From Acinetobacter calcoaceticus (GTDB taxonomy: Bacteria; Pseudomonadota; Gammaproteobacteria; Pseudomonadales; Moraxellaceae), in NCBI RefSeq assembly GCF_016508255.1, contig NZ_JADVKT010000003.1, positions 62,001 to 126,000 on the forward strand: 64,000 nt of DNA, in the 5' to 3' direction. Shown piece by piece: positions 1-9,488 of the stretch (position 1 is its first letter; the number at the start of each line of letters is the position of its first letter). The translations under genes and the position numbers were made by a program. Under the pieces are notes generated by a model. The model ran no database searches, was not told the origin of the DNA, and saw nothing but the letters and a program-made list of their open reading frames with translations.

Positions 1-1056
1 CAAGGTATCGATGAACTCCTTGATTTAATTCTTATTCAATCAGAATTGATGGAATTAAAAGCATCTGCTGAAGGTGCTGCGCAAGGTGTTGTTATTGAAG
101 CGCGTGTTGATAAAGGCCGTGGTGCAGTAACTTCTATTCTTGTTCAAAACGGTACATTAAACATTGGTGACCTTGTTCTTGCAGGTTCATCATATGGTCG
201 TGTACGTGCAATGTCTGATGAAAATGGTAAGCCTATTAAATCAGCAGGACCATCTATTCCTGTAGAAATTCTGGGTCTTCCAGATGCTCCAATGGCAGGT
301 GATGAAGTTCTTGTTGTAAATGACGAGAAGAAAGCACGTGAAGTTGCTGATGCTCGTGCTGACCGTGAGCGTCAAAAACGTATTGATCGTCAAAGCGCAA
401 TGCGCCTTGAAAATATCATGTCGTCAATGGGCAAAAAAGATGTTCCTACAGTGAACGTTGTTTTAAGAACAGACGTACGTGGTACTTTAGAAGCATTGAA
501 TGCAGCTTTACACGAATTATCTACTGATGAAGTAAAAGTTCGTGTAATTAGTTCTGGTGTTGGTGCGATTACTGAGTCTGACGTGATTCTTGCTGAATCT
601 TCAGAAGCTGTATTGTTAGGCTTTAACGTTCGTGCTGATACTACTGCTCGTCAGAGAAGTGACCAAGACGGTATCGATATTCGTTACTACAGCATCATCT
701 ATGAATTGATTGATGATGTGAAAGATGCCATGAGTGGTAAACTTGCTCCTGAACATCGTGAAACAATCTTGGGTGTTGCTGAAGTACGTGAAGTATTCCA
801 CTCAAGTAAGTTTGGCGCAGCAGCAGGCTGTATGGTACTTGAAGGCGTATTACATCGTAATAAACCAATTCGCGTATTACGTGATGACGTGGTTGTGTTC
901 CAAGGTGAGCTTGAATCTCTTCGTCGCTATAAAGAAGTGGTTGAAGAAGTTCGTGCTGGTATGGAATGTGGTCTTGCGGTGAAAGGTTATAAAGACATCA
1001 AAGTAAAAGATAAGATCGAAGTCTATGATGTTCAATTGATTAAACGGAGTCTTTAA
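1..1056 (+). CDS. infB: Translation initiation factor IF-2, C-terminal part (5' end outside window)
   Basis: The reading frame is open from the first base, so the window begins inside the gene; 351 codons remain. The visible part follows the G domain: a beta-barrel domain II (starting around [11 protein letters not shown]), the linker helix, domain III ([18 protein letters not shown]) and the C-terminal fMet-tRNA-binding domain ending in [12 protein letters not shown]-2 is the GTPase that places initiator tRNA on the 30S subunit and promotes subunit joining. The G1-G4 GTP motifs lie upstream and cannot be checked. The stop codon overlaps the rbfA start by one base, as in the usual nusA-infB-rbfA operon. 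Identification is secure. Confidence 0.97.
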   Translation, partial: QGIDELLDLILIQSELMELKASAEGAAQGVVIEARVDKGRGAVTSILVQNGTLNIGDLVLAGSSYGRVRAMSDENGKPIKSAGPSIPVEILGLPDAPMAGDEVLVVNDEKKAREVADARADRERQKRIDRQSAMRLENIMSSMGKKDVPTVNVVLRTDVRGTLEALNAALHELSTDEVKVRVISSGVGAITESDVILAESSEAVLLGFNVRADTTARQRSDQDGIDIRYYSIIYELIDDVKDAMSGKLAPEHRETILGVAEVREVFHSSKFGAAAGCMVLEGVLHRNKPIRVLRDDVVVFQGELESLRRYKEVVEEVRAGMECGLAVKGYKDIKVKDKIEVYDVQLIKRSL

Positions 1057-1457
1057 TGGCGGGTAGCCAACGCTTAAAGCGCATGGCGGATTCAGTACAA
1101 CGTGAGTTGTCTGAGCTTATCCGTCAGGAGCTTAAAGATCCTCGCTTAGGTGGTCTAGTGACCATCTCTGCGGTGAAAGTCAGTGCAGACATGGGTTATG
1201 CTGAAGTTTATGTCACTGTAATGGGACGTGAGCTTGGTGACGAGCAAAGTGAAGCAGCAAATAAAGAAACTTTAGATGTATTAAATAAAGCTTCTGGTTT
1301 CTTGCGTCATGAGTTGAGTCGTCGTATCAAGACACGTATTACGCCAAGATTGCGTTTCCATTATGACAAGACGAATGCTTATGGTAACTATATGTTTGGT
1401 CTGATCGAAAAAGCGGTAAATGATTTACCGAAACGCGATTCAGACGAAGAACAGTAA
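1056..1457 (+). CDS. rbfA: 30S ribosome-binding factor RbfA
   Basis: A 133-residue protein of normal RbfA length. It has the single KH-like fold signature: N-terminal RLKRMADSVQRELSELI, a middle with SADMGYAEVYVTV, and a C-terminal RIKTRITPRLRFHYD segment. RbfA binds the 16S rRNA 5' helix and helps late maturation of the 30S subunit, notably in the cold. The ATG shares its A with the last base of the infB stop codon, so translation is probably coupled to infB. A strong terminator follows directly. The family call is secure; the cold-shock role is known from E. coli and not shown here. Confidence 0.96.
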   Translation: MAGSQRLKRMADSVQRELSELIRQELKDPRLGGLVTISAVKVSADMGYAEVYVTVMGRELGDEQSEAANKETLDVLNKASGFLRHELSRRIKTRITPRLRFHYDKTNAYGNYMFGLIEKAVNDLPKRDSDEEQ

Positions 1458-1467
1458 TATAAAAAAT

Positions 1468-1495
1468 AAAAAAGCCACCTTCGGGTGGCTTTTTT
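1468..1495. terminator. Bidirectional intrinsic terminator between rbfA and mnhG
   Basis: A perfect 12-bp stem (AAAAAAGCCACC paired with GGTGGCTTTTTT) closes a TTCG tetraloop. The A and T flanks give a U-run on either strand, so it can end both rbfA on the plus strand and the mnh operon on the minus strand. Confidence 0.92.
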
Positions 1496-1510
1496 ATTGG
1501 CTGGTTTTTT

Positions 1511-1915
1511 CTAGTCTTTAGGAGGGTCCATAGGTGGTTTATTTTGCGAGAAACGCTGGCCAATTTTATAACGGTCCCACGGCAAGGGGCGTTCAATTGA
1601 CTCAGGAACTTCTCCACTCAATGAGCGCAAACGTAAATGTAGCGCAGCTTGAGCAATTAAATTTGCTGAAACTGGTGCGGTAATAAAAGCTAAAAGTGTG
1701 ATCAGTAGCTCGGCAAAACCAAAGCGGCCTTGAAAAGCGAAAAAGATCATAGATGCAATCAAAAAGCTGCCTAATCCTAACGTACTCGATTTTGTGGGTG
1801 CATGTAAGCGCATGAATAAGTCAGGCAAGCGCACCATACCAATCGAGCCGACTAACATGAAGAAAGCGCCAAAAACCAGAAAGACCGAAACAATAATTTC
1901 CATTACGAACTGCAT
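1511..1915 (-). CDS. mnhG: Na+/H+ antiporter subunit G
   Basis: A 134-residue protein with three hydrophobic segments in the first 100 residues, including the MrpG-type GSIGMVRLPDLFMRLHAPTKSSTLG motif region. It is the last gene of a six-gene Mrp/Mnh operon whose products form one hetero-oligomeric inner-membrane complex exchanging Na+ (or K+) for protons. A ribosome site AGGAGA lies six bases before the ATG at 1915. The polar C-terminal tail (residues about 100-134) is longer than the membrane core requires. The subunit letter follows from homology and gene order; ion preference cannot be read from sequence. Confidence 0.93.
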   Translation of the reverse strand: MQFVMEIIVSVFLVFGAFFMLVGSIGMVRLPDLFMRLHAPTKSSTLGLGSFLIASMIFFAFQGRFGFAELLITLLAFITAPVSANLIAQAALHLRLRSLSGEVPESIERPLPWDRYKIGQRFSQNKPPMDPPKD

Positions 1916-1926
1916 TTGATCTCTCC

Positions 1927-2202
1927 TTAATCGATAACATGACCAGTTGTGAAGTAACGTGCCAAGGCTGCGGTAGATACAAAACCTAGCATAGCAACCA
2001 GTAGGGCTCCTTCAAATAAAGAGGTCGTCATCCAGTAAATGCCTAAAACAACAATGAGGCAAGTTGCATTTAAGAAGAGCGTATCGAGTGCTAAAAGTCG
2101 GTCTACAATCGATGGGCCTATGACCAATCTGAAAAGGCAAAGTAGCATAGAGATTGTAATGGCAATCGAGCTAATGCCTAGAGCATAGGGTAGGATTGTC
2201 AT
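1927..2202 (-). CDS. mnhF: Na+/H+ antiporter subunit F
   Basis: A 91-residue protein with three transmembrane segments and the MrpF signature LVIGPSIVDRLLALDTL near residues 25-41, followed by a segment with the small acidic-polar stretch typical of the subunit. It overlaps the end of mnhE by four bases and precedes mnhG by 11 bases, so the three are translated from one message. MrpF is small and essential for complex activity in Bacillus. The product was called from the motif and the operon position. Confidence 0.93.
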   Translation of the reverse strand: MTILPYALGISSIAITISMLLCLFRLVIGPSIVDRLLALDTLFLNATCLIVVLGIYWMTTSLFEGALLVAMLGFVSTAALARYFTTGHVID

Positions 2203-2726
2203 GCACTTACCTCCGTTTTGCTTTTTACATCAAAAATTTCCATAAGTGGAATTTCATAACGTTGTTTGATGTCTTCAATATCAGATTCGGTATTATCCGT
2301 GCTTAAAGCATGAACCAGAATATCGCCACGTTCCTGATCAATACCCGCAGAAACCGTACCAGGTGTTGTCGTAATGATCATTGCCAGTAATGTATTGACC
2401 TGCTCATGTTCCGTTTCTAGTGGTACACGATACCATTTAGGGTGTAAATTTTTGGTAGGTCCTAAAACAAGCTTTGCTACTCGAAAATTAGAAATAATAA
2501 TATCCCAAAGAACCACAAAGCATAATTTAACAGCAGGTTTCCAGTGAATATGTGGTGTACGAGTAATAAATGGTTTGACTAAACGAGGAATAATTAAACC
2601 CAATAGCACGGCTGTCAGAATGTCACTAGCATCAAGACTATGTGACAGCATCAGCCAAAATAAAATGATAAGAACGGAAACAAATGGATGTGGAAACCAG
2701 CGTTCAAGCAAATGAGATAACTGCAT
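2199..2726 (-). CDS. mnhE: Na+/H+ antiporter subunit E
   Basis: A 175-residue protein with N-terminal hydrophobic segments and a cytoplasmic domain. It carries the MrpE-type sequence VAKLVLGPTKNLHPKWYRV and the following TTTPGTVSAGIDQERGDILVHAL, which is the most conserved part of the family. It starts two bases after the mnhD stop and overlaps mnhF by four bases. MrpE is an accessory subunit of the Mrp complex. The length matches the family. Confidence 0.94.
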   Translation of the reverse strand: MQLSHLLERWFPHPFVSVLIILFWLMLSHSLDASDILTAVLLGLIIPRLVKPFITRTPHIHWKPAVKLCFVVLWDIIISNFRVAKLVLGPTKNLHPKWYRVPLETEHEQVNTLLAMIITTTPGTVSAGIDQERGDILVHALSTDNTESDIEDIKQRYEIPLMEIFDVKSKTEVSA

Positions 2727-2728
2727 TA

Positions 2729-4540
2729 TTATGGCTCCATAGGTTTCAATTGACTTTCATCAACAATGGTAGGCGTTTGTAGTTTGTCCTGTTGCTGAAT
2801 TTGCCGATGTTTATATTCCGAAATATGTTTACCATTGAAGGTATCTTTCGAAATAATATCTGGAAGGAGGTAAGCATTATGATCTGCAACTTCTCCTCCA
2901 TATTTAGTTTCGGGCAGGTAAGCGGGATCAAATGGTTGCACGCTAATGACTTCACTATTTTTATCTACTTTAAGAATGGTGCGTTGGTAAAGCGCATGGT
3001 CTTGAATCTGCTGGGCAGTACTTAATGTGTAATGCTGAATAGGTGCAGCAAATACAACATAAGCCATTAATCCAGCAAGTAGCACATAGATGACTTGATC
3101 ATTCCGTGGTGGTGCTCGTTCTGGTAAAGCACGATAAAGAATATATGCGGGATGGATTGGATCTTCCTCTGGAGGTGTTGCTCGCCAGAACAAGATAAAA
3201 CCAACACGTGTTAGCGCAATAATACTTAATAGGCTTACAACAAGTACTACCCCAATGATCCATGCTTGATAACTGGTTTCAACTGTAGCTTGTAAAATAA
3301 ACACCTTTCCTAGAAAACCACTAAAAGGTGGTAAGCCAGCCATCATCATGGCAATCAAGAAATAAGTCAGCATAGCCGCTTTTTCTTGTTTGATTCTTGG
3401 GGCAACTTTTAAATGATCTTTAAAATCTCCACGTTGTGAGGTTATCCAGCCACAAAATAGATAAAAAGCTGCTCCAATCAGAGTACTGTGCACTAAATAA
3501 TATAAAGCACCAGACCATGCTTGTGTATTCGACATGGCAATTGCTGTGAGCAAGGTACCAATTGAGGAAAGCACCATAAACCCGACAAAGCGACGTAACC
3601 GATCTGCTCCAATTGCTGCAATCACTCCATAGAGAGACGTAATCAAACCAATAGGAAGTAACCAGCTTTTCAAGATTTCTTGGCTAAGCGCATCGTCAAA
3701 TACTGTTCCATTTACACGTAAAATCGCATAGATGCCGACTTTGGTCATAATGGTAAAAATCGCAGCCACTGGTGTACTTGCAACAGCATAAGTTTTTGGT
3801 AGCCAAAAACCGACAGGAAGCATGGCTGCCTTAATGCCAAACACGACAAATAAAAGTAGGGCACCTGCTACGGCTAATTTATGTTGATCTGCTTCGAGTG
3901 TGGGGATTAGACGTGAAACATCTACCATGTTAAGGCTACCCACACTGCCATAAATCATACCTAAGCCAATTAAGAATAGGGCAGAGGCTAAAAGATTGAT
4001 AATGACATAATGAACACCAAGCTGAAAACGTGGTTTGCCTTGTCCGTGTAAAAGGAGGACATACGAAGCCATCAACAAGATTTCAAAAAAGACGAAAAGG
4101 TTAAATAAGTCGCCTGTTAAAAATGCTCCGCAGATACCCATTAACAAGAAATGGACCATGGCATGAAAATAGCGACCACGGGTGTCCCAGTTGTCACTTG
4201 CATACCATAAAACCGGCACTGCTAATGCATAGGTCAATACCAGCATGAATGCAGAAAGACGATCTAATACCAATACAATACCAAACGGTGCCGACCATTC
4301 ACTCAGTTGGTAAGTGGTAATCTGGCCAGTGCTGGCAAAGCTTAGATAAACAATTGCGGTAATTAATCCAGCAATGGCTGAAACAAGGCTAATACCGCGA
4401 CGCCATGGCTGTCGCCAATCATCGTTTAAAGCACCTGCTCCTGGGTTGCCAAGCAGTAATAATATAAAAGCAGTAAATGCCGGAATGAGAATGCTAAAAA
4501 TAGGCGCATGTTCTTGCCAGAAAGATAAAAAGTCAAACAT
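2729..4540 (-). CDS. mnhD: Na+/H+ antiporter subunit D (NuoN/NuoM-like)
   Basis: A 603-residue polytopic membrane protein of the proton-translocating NADH-quinone oxidoreductase/antiporter subunit family. Helices run to about residue 510. The core contains the conserved lysine-bearing segment LLFVVFGIKAAMLPVGFWLP, and HSTLIGAAFYLFCGW lies further on. The C-terminal 100 residues are hydrophilic and longer than in many MrpD proteins. The first base of its start codon is the last base of the mnhC stop (4540). MrpD is one of the two large subunits thought to carry ion translocation. Confidence 0.95.
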   Translation of the reverse strand: MFDFLSFWQEHAPIFSILIPAFTAFILLLLGNPGAGALNDDWRQPWRRGISLVSAIAGLITAIVYLSFASTGQITTYQLSEWSAPFGIVLVLDRLSAFMLVLTYALAVPVLWYASDNWDTRGRYFHAMVHFLLMGICGAFLTGDLFNLFVFFEILLMASYVLLLHGQGKPRFQLGVHYVIINLLASALFLIGLGMIYGSVGSLNMVDVSRLIPTLEADQHKLAVAGALLLFVVFGIKAAMLPVGFWLPKTYAVASTPVAAIFTIMTKVGIYAILRVNGTVFDDALSQEILKSWLLPIGLITSLYGVIAAIGADRLRRFVGFMVLSSIGTLLTAIAMSNTQAWSGALYYLVHSTLIGAAFYLFCGWITSQRGDFKDHLKVAPRIKQEKAAMLTYFLIAMMMAGLPPFSGFLGKVFILQATVETSYQAWIIGVVLVVSLLSIIALTRVGFILFWRATPPEEDPIHPAYILYRALPERAPPRNDQVIYVLLAGLMAYVVFAAPIQHYTLSTAQQIQDHALYQRTILKVDKNSEVISVQPFDPAYLPETKYGGEVADHNAYLLPDIISKDTFNGKHISEYKHRQIQQQDKLQTPTIVDESQLKPMEP

Positions 4541-4908
4541 TACGGCTCATCCTCGCGTGGGTCGTATGTTGGAGAGATGTCTTCTTTAGCATCAACATGA
4601 TCACTACCTGACTCATAACGGCTACGCAGCGCCAGTTGTACAATAAAAGCGGTGGTTGCAAAACCGATCACAATGGCTGTTAACACCAGCGCTTGAGGAA
4701 GTGGATCGGTTACTTTTGTTGTTTCAGTTAAAATCGCTGGTGAGCTGATTTGTAGTCGGCCCATAGCAAATAAAAATAGGTTTACAGCATAGCCAATTAC
4801 AGCTAATCCAAGCACGACAGGGAAGGTACGCGCACGTAAAATCAGATAAATACCTGTGGCAACAAGTAAACCAATAGCAGAAGCCAATAAGAATTCTAAA
4901 CTGATCAT
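4540..4908 (-). CDS. mnhC: Na+/H+ antiporter subunit C (NuoK-like)
   Basis: A 122-residue protein with three predicted membrane helices and a NuoK-like pattern: GLLVATGIYLILRARTFPVV, then VIGYAVNLFLFAMG, then DPLPQALVLTAIVIGFATTA, the strongest MrpC signature. It overlaps mnhA by four bases and mnhD by one base, which points to coupled translation. The last 25 residues are acidic and likely cytoplasmic. Confidence 0.95.
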   Translation of the reverse strand: MISLEFLLASAIGLLVATGIYLILRARTFPVVLGLAVIGYAVNLFLFAMGRLQISSPAILTETTKVTDPLPQALVLTAIVIGFATTAFIVQLALRSRYESGSDHVDAKEDISPTYDPREDEP

Positions 4909-7757
4909 GATGATTCCTCCCGATGTGGTACTACAGGACCAGCCATGCTTGAGTGGCGAGAGTCTCCTAGTACCGAAATGAGCAACATCGTTGCACCAAC
5001 AACGGTGATATAGACCCCTAAGTCAAAACTCGCAGCTGAAGCCAGATGTAGTTTTCCTAGAATTGGTAATTCCACATAGACGTGCGCACTGGTCAGGAAT
5101 GGACGTAACCAGAACCATGCTGCTACACCAGTAAGGCCAGCAATTATTAAACCTGAACCAATCCAGACTTCGTAAAGACGCCCTGATTTTACTTTGAGTA
5201 ATTGTTCTGTTTGGTCTTGACCTAACGCAATATATTGGATGATTAATGCCATGGAGGTGATTAGACCTGCAATAAAGCCACCGCCTGGATAGTTGTGTCC
5301 TCGCATAAAGATATAAACACTGACGACAAGCGCTAGTGGTAATACCCAAGAGGCTGTAATACGGAACATAAGCGGAGATGGATTAAAACGGTAGGTAAGA
5401 CCTTGGGTCATGGTTGTACCATGCACACGCATGCCATCCATGAGGCAAAGTGAACCAATAGCAGCAATGCCTAATACCGTAATTTCACCGAATGTATCGA
5501 AGCCACGGAAGTCGACCAAAATGACATTTACAATATTTGAGCCACCACCAAGTGGTAAAGATTGTTGGGCAAAGAACCATGAAATTGAATTATGATCACG
5601 AGTTAAAATTAGCCACGTAATCCAGCCTATCCCTAAGCCTCCAACAATGGCTAAAGCAGCATCTCTTAAACGTCTGGAACGAAGAGATTCATAAGGCGTT
5701 AGCTGTGGAAGTAAAGATAAGCTCATTAATAGAAGAACAGTTGTTACAACATCCACGGTAATTTGAGTCAGTGCCAAATCTGGAGCTGACATGGTGACAA
5801 ACACCATCGTTACAACCAGACCAATTGCACCACTAATGAGGACTGCTTTAATACGCTCATGATGGAACCAGAGCATCATCCAGCAACCTGAGAATAGGGT
5901 CAGCCAGAGAACGATGGCAATCCATGGGGCATGAGTAAGTTCACGTGTGCCTGTAGTGAGCCCTTGATTGAGTAGAGGCATGGTTACCATGATGATGCTA
6001 AAAGCAATAATCAAGAACAGGTAACTTTGCAATGAGCCGTTTTCTGTTTTTTGTTTGATTTTTCGGCTTGTGAGCAACAGATGTTTTAAAAATAAATCAA
6101 ATAAAATACGGCCTTGTAATTTTCCTAGACGTGGGTCAAGGTCAATTTTACGAATCATGCCATCTTTTGCTAAAGCAAAATAGAAGAGTGAGCCACCCAC
6201 TAAAGCAATAATACTCATTACAAGAGGAGCATTAAATCCGTGCCAGATTGCGAGATGAGCTCCTGCAAACTCTGGTTGCATCAAGCTTGCTCTGGTTACG
6301 CTATTTACTAGTGGTTCTACCAGTAAAGAAGGTAAAACGCCGACCAAGATACATAGCACAGCAAGAAGAATGGCTGGCGCACGCATACCGATCGGGGGTT
6401 CATGTGCATTTTTATTTGGAACTTGTTTACCAATCGGACCATCAAAAAACACGCCGTGCACTAAGCGGATTGAATAGCTCACTGCAAAAATACCAGCAAG
6501 AGTTGCAATGATGCTGGCAAAAACAACTGCTGAACCTGAAAGATTAGCCAATAGCTCGGTAAAGAACATCTCTTTAGAAATAAAGCCATTGGTGAGTGGT
6601 ACACCTGCCATAGAGGCAGCTGTGATCATGGTCAATGTAGCTGTAAAAGGAAGTAATTGCCAAATACCACTGAGTTTACGAAGGTCACGTGTACCCGTTT
6701 CATGGTCAATGATCCCTGCAATCATAAAGAGAGCAGCTTTAAATGTTGCATGGTTAATTATATGAAAAATGGCAGCCGCAACTGCTAAAGGTGAACCTAT
6801 TCCAAGTAAACAGACAATAAGACCTAAATGGCTAATTGTTGAGTAGGCTAACAGTCCTTTTAAATCTTCTTTGAAAATGGCAAAACAGGCTGCCATACAG
6901 AGCGTAAATAGGCCAACGAAGGTAACAATATTGTGATAAAGCGCGGCGCCCACAAAAATTGGCAGTAAACGTGCTAGTAGGAAAATACCTGCTTTTACCA
7001 TGGTTGCAGAATGTAGGTAGGCAGACACCGGAGTTGGCGCAGCCATTGCGTTGGGTAACCAAAAATGAAATGGAAACTGAGCACTCTTCGTAAATGCACC
7101 AAGCAAAATAAGCAATAGCATTGGAGTAAATAGAGCATGGGCTTGAATGGCATCTTTCATGCCCATGATGTCACTAATTTCATAGGTTCCGGTGATTTGT
7201 CCTAATAGAACAAATCCACCCAACAACGCCAAACCGCCCATCCCTGTAATGGTGAGTGCCATTCGTGAGCCACGTTGAGCAGCTTCATAATGACTCCAGT
7301 AACCCACTAACAAGAAAGATGAAATACTGGTGAGCTCCCAAAAGACTAATAAAATAATAAGATTATTAGAGAGCGAAATACCCAGCATTGCTGCCATAAA
7401 CAGCATGAGTAAAGCGTATAGTTTGCTTAAAGAATTTTTAGGACCAAGATAGTAGTAGGCGTAAATATAAATGAGTGTACCGATACCGGTAATAAGTAAA
7501 GAAAATAATAAACCAAGCGCATCGAGTCTGAAGCTAAGATTAATCCCCAATTGAGGTAACCAATCCCAGCTTTGTTGAATGCTTGCACCACCAAGCACAG
7601 TTTTAGCTTGAGTCAGTAATAACCCGAAACTGGTTAAACTGACTCCAATTGCCCCTAAAGCCGTTACTCCACGCGAGAACCGTTGAAGCAATGAAACAAG
7701 GGTGGTGCCTAATATTAACGGTAATAAGATAATTATCGGTAGCACACTCGTATCCAT
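4905..7757 (-). CDS. mnhA: Na+/H+ antiporter subunit A fused to subunit B
   Basis: A 950-residue polytopic protein and the first gene of the operon. Residues 1 to about 650 are the NuoL-like MrpA core, with the glutamate-bearing LLVFWELTSISSFLLVGYW near residues 135-153 and lysine-bearing GAFTKSAQFPFHFWLP near 220-235. It continues through the DUF4040-type segment (SGAIGLVVTMVFVTMSAPDLALTQ) into a MrpB domain ending about residue 940 (FIMRGHNYPGGGFIAGLI). A separate mnhB is absent, so this is the fused, six-gene type seen in proteobacterial Mrp operons. The 316-bp gap upstream must hold the operon promoter. Confidence 0.95.
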   Translation of the reverse strand: MDTSVLPIIILLPLILGTTLVSLLQRFSRGVTALGAIGVSLTSFGLLLTQAKTVLGGASIQQSWDWLPQLGINLSFRLDALGLLFSLLITGIGTLIYIYAYYYLGPKNSLSKLYALLMLFMAAMLGISLSNNLIILLVFWELTSISSFLLVGYWSHYEAAQRGSRMALTITGMGGLALLGGFVLLGQITGTYEISDIMGMKDAIQAHALFTPMLLLILLGAFTKSAQFPFHFWLPNAMAAPTPVSAYLHSATMVKAGIFLLARLLPIFVGAALYHNIVTFVGLFTLCMAACFAIFKEDLKGLLAYSTISHLGLIVCLLGIGSPLAVAAAIFHIINHATFKAALFMIAGIIDHETGTRDLRKLSGIWQLLPFTATLTMITAASMAGVPLTNGFISKEMFFTELLANLSGSAVVFASIIATLAGIFAVSYSIRLVHGVFFDGPIGKQVPNKNAHEPPIGMRAPAILLAVLCILVGVLPSLLVEPLVNSVTRASLMQPEFAGAHLAIWHGFNAPLVMSIIALVGGSLFYFALAKDGMIRKIDLDPRLGKLQGRILFDLFLKHLLLTSRKIKQKTENGSLQSYLFLIIAFSIIMVTMPLLNQGLTTGTRELTHAPWIAIVLWLTLFSGCWMMLWFHHERIKAVLISGAIGLVVTMVFVTMSAPDLALTQITVDVVTTVLLLMSLSLLPQLTPYESLRSRRLRDAALAIVGGLGIGWITWLILTRDHNSISWFFAQQSLPLGGGSNIVNVILVDFRGFDTFGEITVLGIAAIGSLCLMDGMRVHGTTMTQGLTYRFNPSPLMFRITASWVLPLALVVSVYIFMRGHNYPGGGFIAGLITSMALIIQYIALGQDQTEQLLKVKSGRLYEVWIGSGLIIAGLTGVAAWFWLRPFLTSAHVYVELPILGKLHLASAASFDLGVYITVVGATMLLISVLGDSRHSSMAGPVVPHREESS

Positions 7758-8073
7758 ATATGATTTAGGCCGAAACCTAAAGGTGAAATTTTAATTTCAG
7801 AATAGATAGGAATTCAAAGAGAGTTCCAAAGCTTTGTTATTCTGAAAACCCAACCAAATTAGAAAATAAAGCGAGAAACAAGTTGTATTGCGCAACTTGA
7901 AGAATAAAAACGCAAAATGAAATTTATTGTACACTAAAAAAGCAGTAAAAATCTGATGTTATTACATGCAGTAACAACATCTAGTGATTTCAACGCCTAA
8001 CAATCTTGATCAAGCGTTATATTTTACAAGACTGTCTTTTATTATAAAAATAAAGCTAAATGTGGCGTGAAAT
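7758..8073. other. Intergenic region upstream of the mnh operon
   Basis: No convincing ORF. It holds an imperfect 10-bp hairpin at 7956-7982 (listed separately), a small inverted repeat CAAGTTG/CAACTTG at 7879-7899, and a minus-strand TACAAT (7927-7932) that could be the -10 box of the mnh promoter. I found no good -35 box at 17 bp from it, so the promoter assignment is tentative. Confidence 0.4.
7956..7982 (-). terminator. Possible terminator after the hisIE-helicase-ATPase operon
   Basis: On the minus strand GATGTTGTTAC and GTAATAACATC pair with one mismatch around a short TGCAT loop. A short T-run follows after about four bases. The position, some 90 bases beyond the ATPase stop, fits the end of that operon. 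The U-run is weak, so this could be an operator instead. Confidence 0.4.
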
Positions 8074-9465
8074 TTAAACCGAAGGACTTTCTTCTGGCGT
8101 ATCTCCAGCACGCATCATGCGTAATAATTCGTTTTTTTGTTGTTCATTTAAACCCTGAATTTGCTGAAATAAAACATCAACTTGTACTGGAAAGGGGATT
8201 GGATCTATTAAGCTGATTGGTTGTGTTTCGACGTGAGATGCTAAAGGTTCATTTCCTTGCAGCAATGTATAGATGCGTTCAAGCTGTTGCTGAGTGGTGT
8301 TAATGTCGAGTTTAGTCACTCTGCCATGTTCTAGTTTGAGACATTGATAGGCTGAGGCATGTTCAAGCAGTTCTTCACGACTTCCAGTTGCGATAATTTG
8401 TAAACGTGGAAATGCCTGATGGAGCCGATTCAAAATTTCTGAGCAGTGAAGTGAGTCGAGCTGTGCATCAATCTGATCAATCAATAAAATGCCTTCACCT
8501 TCAAGGCAAGGATTTAGGCTTAATGGATTGAGTAAACAGAGTCTACGGGCGACATCACCTACCAGTGCTATCCATGTTTTTACCGTGCTGGAAAGCTGCT
8601 GAAATGGTAGGGTCTGACCGTCATAGTCAACCATGAGTTGAAGTCTTGGTTGGTATTGCAAATATAAATCTTTGAGTTCTGGGAAAATAATATTTAATGC
8701 ATTTTTTAGGGCATATAGATTAGGTGACGGAAGCTGTTTTGGTTGTTGTGATAGCTCTTTTTGAAGTTGATGTAATAATTCTGTCTGATTTTGTGGATCT
8801 GATTGTTTGGAAATAATACGTTGTACTACATATGCAGCTTGAGCATTTTCAATATCGCTAATTTCACGTAGCCATTCAAAAAAACGGGTAAACGTTGTAA
8901 ATGGAACTGGGCTAATGTCATAAGCTGAAATGGACTGAGTAATCCCCGGCAAGTTTTTATTAAGCACATTGATATCATTTACAAATCGCTCGGCTGGGTA
9001 ATAAGCAACCAAGGGTAGGCCTTGTAGCGGATCTTTCCTTGTGACTTGTTGATAGAGTGCGGTAGCCTGATCAAGTTGTTGAGTTTCGACCTGACTAATA
9101 CCTATTCCACTTGCATTTAAAGTTTTAAACAGTTTCCAGCTACAAAGGGATGGGTCTGCTTGTTGTGCTGAGGTACTCTCTGGTAATTGTCCGAATTCTG
9201 GAGGAATTTGAATACTGACTTCTATTTTAGCCTGCAAACGAGAATAGGTAATATCCTGATCTGGCATAACAATGCCTGGGCTACGTAAGTCTTTAAAGCG
9301 TGCAGGAAACCATGTTAAGGCATGGTAAGTATGTTTTAACAACATACTTTTGCCAGTTGCTTGCTCGCCTAAAATTAAAGTAATCGGTTGTTTATCATAT
9401 TGAAACTGTAGTTTTAGGTCATGAAATAGAGCAATATGTTTAAATTGGATAGATTCAAGTTTCAT
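8074..9465 (-). CDS. RecF/SbcC-like AAA ATPase with altered catalytic motifs
   Basis: 463 residues; resembles the COG3950-type ATPases (ABC-like AAA, relatives of PtuA and RloC ATPase domains). The N-terminus has the SbcC/RecF-like start MKLESIQFKHIALF and Walker A GEQATGKS at residues 33-40. The family segment FFEWLREISDIEN is at about 195-207. Where relatives have an LSDG-like signature this protein reads LSSTV (291-295), and Walker B reads ILLIDQID with Gln331 in place of the catalytic Glu. ATP binding therefore looks possible but hydrolysis doubtful. It lies 23 bases after the helicase gene, behind a good AGGTGAG site, so the two are co-transcribed. No nuclease or TOPRIM domain is visible. 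The true function is unknown. Confidence 0.75.
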   Translation of the reverse strand: MKLESIQFKHIALFHDLKLQFQYDKQPITLILGEQATGKSMLLKHTYHALTWFPARFKDLRSPGIVMPDQDITYSRLQAKIEVSIQIPPEFGQLPESTSAQQADPSLCSWKLFKTLNASGIGISQVETQQLDQATALYQQVTRKDPLQGLPLVAYYPAERFVNDINVLNKNLPGITQSISAYDISPVPFTTFTRFFEWLREISDIENAQAAYVVQRIISKQSDPQNQTELLHQLQKELSQQPKQLPSPNLYALKNALNIIFPELKDLYLQYQPRLQLMVDYDGQTLPFQQLSSTVKTWIALVGDVARRLCLLNPLSLNPCLEGEGILLIDQIDAQLDSLHCSEILNRLHQAFPRLQIIATGSREELLEHASAYQCLKLEHGRVTKLDINTTQQQLERIYTLLQGNEPLASHVETQPISLIDPIPFPVQVDVLFQQIQGLNEQQKNELLRMMRAGDTPEESPSV

Positions 9466-9488
9466 AGGCTCACCTAATTATGAGCGCT

